In this document: positions 61,066-64,000 of the stretch, piece after piece
Layout of the letters: every line of letters starts with the position of its first letter
Position numbering within the stretch: position 1 is the stretch's first letter
Source: Lates calcarifer
Taxonomy: Eukaryota; Chordata; Actinopteri; Centropomidae
Direction: 5' to 3'
Assembly: GCF_001640805.2 (NCBI RefSeq)
Contig: NC_066851.1
Coordinates: 6,373,458 to 6,437,457, forward strand
DNA: 64,000 bases
The notes under the pieces: model-generated
Database searches by the model: none
What the model was told of the DNA's origin: nothing
Seen by the model: only the letters and a program-made list of their open reading frames with translations
Position numbers and translations under genes: made by a program

Positions 61066-64000
61066 TAAACTATTTGCATAATTCACAAGTTATATGGTGG
61101 TTTGTAGTGTGAAAACATTAATATTTCTTGTTAGGAAGTGCAGGTAACTGCACCATTAGGAAGGGAAACTTAAACAAATCCTCCTGATTGAACAGGACAC
61201 AGGTGCTTTAACTAGCTCTTCTTTTTACTCTCCCTGTTTGACTTCTCTGAGGTGAGTCCTTTGTTCATGTTTGAGTTGGTTTTAAAGTGCAAACTACTGA
61301 GTTGAACCACTTCGGATTCAATCCCACAACCAAACCCACAACCTGTATCAAGACAAAGACCTGTCCAATACCTCCAGATCTTTCTTGTTATACTCAGTCT
61401 GCATCTATTCAGTGCCAGCCTTTCAGCTTTAATTGGGACCAGCAACAGATATCAAAAGAGACTGGCAGCTTACAACACAGCCATGTCCTTTCCAGCTTGA
61501 CCATAATCCATTCTATCAATTCTAAAAGAGAATAAACAGAGAAACAAATGTGCTGTCAGCTGTATTGTCAAAAACATAATCAATTTATACATTTGGAATG
61601 ACAGATTGGCATATTATTAAAAGTGCACTTTGATGTCTTTTGACAACTTTTGGAAGCCTTTGTGTCAGCGAGCAAGCTCATTTGCATTGTCATATTTTGG
61701 TGTCAGCTTCTTAAAAGGGCTTTTTCTAGACTCTGACATTTCAACAAGAACTGCTATCATTAATATAGGAAGAATTTAATGATAGCAAAGACACATGCCA
61801 AAGTCTGTACAAGTAGATGGCTTAATAGAGCAAAAATGCAATTTACTTTAGAATTGGGCAAGGAGGGATCAAAAAAAAAAGGAGAGTTTTTGTGAGTGGA
61901 AAAACCTACAGTTGTCACTGTCTCCACAAAGATTTCAGACACATACTCACTAGTTGTCAAAAGTTATTCTCAGAAATCACTAACTGAAGCAGAAATAAAT
62001 GTGGCAGGTGTATGAAATGATACCACAGGGAATAAATTATGGAAACTGCAAATCAGTAAACTTCACTTTGTGATGTTTGATGATAATATCAGTGGAATAA
62101 ACCTGTGTTTAAGGGCATGATTCTGTTATACGTTGACTAATCTTTCAGGAAGTGTCATATGTGCTTTAATTCTATCCTGCCAATTATTCTGTAAAGTGAA
62201 ACTAGGATCAAAGTCAGTTATGAGAGTGCATCAGGCTGTTGCAGTAACATGACAGCTTGTACATTCTGGGGTTTTTCTGTTTGGTTGTATGTTTTGTTGT
62301 TGTTGTTCTACCCTCTGCACTGTTGTCTTGCAAAGTCTTGGATGTGCCTTTGACTCAGCTGCTGCTCTTCATGAGGGGTACAGAAGAAAAAAGAATGCAT
62401 CAACCTTTCCCTGCTACTGCCATGATAACACGTCATTACTCTTTGAACCTACATGTAATTACAATGTACTTGAGAATCCGTGGTGATAGAATTTGACATA
62501 AAACATACTGTACAACATTAACGATCTATCCGTTCATGCAGTGATGTACCTCTGTGGCGAGTCCCCACTAACAGTAATTGGGTCTCTGTAGTTTGAATTC
62601 TCCTTAATAAGAAGCTCTTGCCAAGAACAGTGACACCTGCTGTGCACATATGCACGCGCACTCTCACACACTCCCATGCACTGCACTGCCATGATTTGAC
62701 AATGACAGCCAATTACAGAGAGACAGCGGTGCTGTAGGAGACAAGGGCTAAGACATATGGAGACGAGAGGGAGAGAGACTGAGAGAAAAGGAGAAGAAAA
62801 AAGAAAAATGGGGAGTTTTGGGAAATGTCCTATACAAGTGTGTCTGTTGTGTAAGCTGAAGTTTGGGCCAACATCCTGTAAGTTCTACACTATGAAGTTT
62901 TGTGTCAGTGTCTTTATAGCTTCCTCTGCAAAAATGAGAGTAAATAAACTTTAAATGGCACTTTAGGAGTTACAAAGTGCATTACAAAAATGGAAAAAGA
63001 AAGAGAAAAAACATTGACAGATATAAACTGGAAAATACTGCATAAAATTATCCTCAAATGCTTTCTAACAGACGCATTCTAAAATGCTTTTTGAAAATGT
63101 GTACTTACTTTAAGCAAGTAAAACTACTTGTTTTACTGGGGAAGGATCATGATCATAACTTAAAAAAATGAATGTGGACTGATGGTAGGAGACAGCGTCT
63201 GAATAGCAGTTTCTAGCGTCACTTTGAATTAGTCATGGAACCATTAATTTTATAATCAAAAAATCTACCAATTATTTTATTATGTTTTTATCTATGGATA
63301 GTTTGGTCTATGAAACATGAGAAAACAATATTAAAAAAAATACCCAACATTGTTTTGTACAACCCAAGGCAATATCAGTCTTTTGTCCAACCAACTGTCC
63401 AAAATACAAACAAATCTTTACAGCTACAAACAACCACCAAGCCACATCGCCTTTCTAAGACATCTGTGACACTACAACATAACTCGGCTTCCATCTTCCA
63501 TCCAATGTTATGCAATGAAACAGTATGTCTTGTTTCTCACTACAGAGAGCTCTGGAGAAGTTGTAGCTGAGATAGAACACACTAGCAAGGTCCTACAGAA
63601 GTTGCAGAGTGATTTGATAAAAGAGTAGATGAATGTGCTGAAAGTGCTCCTGGGTTTAAAAATAGTTCTTAGCTGAAGCACACAGGTTTAAACTAGAGAT
63701 TTGACCACAAAGTCAAAATTCAGACTAAACATGAAGCTAGAATTTACATATCGGCCTCCAGGGTGATTAAAAAGACCTGTTTTGTAGGGATGTCCTCAGT
63801 CCTATGGGTTAGTATTGTAGTATTAATAAAAAACCAATCCTTTCTGCATTGATCTTTACTTTTTTGTCCTCCTCCACCTTTTAATGCTGCAGCACTGCAC
63901 TCCTTAATGACAGCCAGGTTGGGGTTGGCTAAATATATGGATTTGCTAAGCTCCAGTGCTAATAAAATGGTTACCACTCCTCTCATTTTTTCATTAGCAA
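61066..64000. other. unannotated non-coding sequence
   Basis: No repeat family or gene recognised. Short frames occur on both strands (for example 61287-61535 and 62257-62496) without domains. Confidence 0.5.

Overview
This window reads as non-coding nuclear DNA from a ray-finned (teleost, probably percomorph) fish. The evidence is AT-rich sequence, many long (CA)n/(TG)n and (TA)n microsatellites, and a dense layer of old transposon fragments whose families I recognise from teleost genomes: Tc1/mariner, hAT-type MITEs, Ty3/gypsy, LINE 3' tails and a tRNA-derived SINE. I found no intact protein-coding gene, tRNA, rRNA or CRISPR array. Nearly all short open frames are chance frames, antisense of low-complexity tracts, or translated microsatellites. 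The window is best read as a large intron or an intergenic stretch. All family calls come from recognising motifs by eye and from memory of consensus sequences, not from a database search.

Layout. 0-7 kb: a complete-looking MITE, a hAT-MITE end, microsatellites and unannotated sequence. 7.2-10.5 kb is the densest repeat cluster. It holds a minus-strand Ty3/gypsy remnant (LTR, chromodomain, integrase zinc-binding region, with most of the integrase core missing), then a decayed plus-strand Tc1-like transposase. After that comes a MITE split by a (TA)n(TG)n(TA)n array and a second inverted-repeat element that itself carries a LINE 3' tail. 11-13.6 kb: a long purine-rich tract, then a decayed intronless coiled-coil reading frame, probably a pseudogene. 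15-22 kb: a degenerate minisatellite, and two copies of a homeodomain-motif-rich segment 3,376 bp apart that align without gaps. 22.5 kb: an RTE/Expander-like repeat. 27.5-28.8 kb: a weak LINE fragment and a second, minus-strand, rearranged Tc1-like element. 32-40.6 kb: several old dispersed repeats. 42 kb: a cluster of TALE-homeodomain, E-box and SOX-like motifs. 43-52.3 kb: a LINE tail, a probable solo gypsy LTR, a second copy of the first MITE, a hAT-MITE end and a tRNA-derived SINE. 54-61 kb: two more copies of the repeat seen at 36 kb, and a 180-185 bp tandem duplication. 61-64 kb: nothing recognised.

There is no operon-like or pathway relation to describe. What is informative is the transposon stratigraphy (nesting, deletions, multiple copies of one family), the duplicated AT-rich element, and a few candidate regulatory or structure-forming tracts. 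I do not see a convincing new gene system. The best candidates for something undescribed are the 18.5/21.9 kb duplicated element and the coiled-coil pseudogene.
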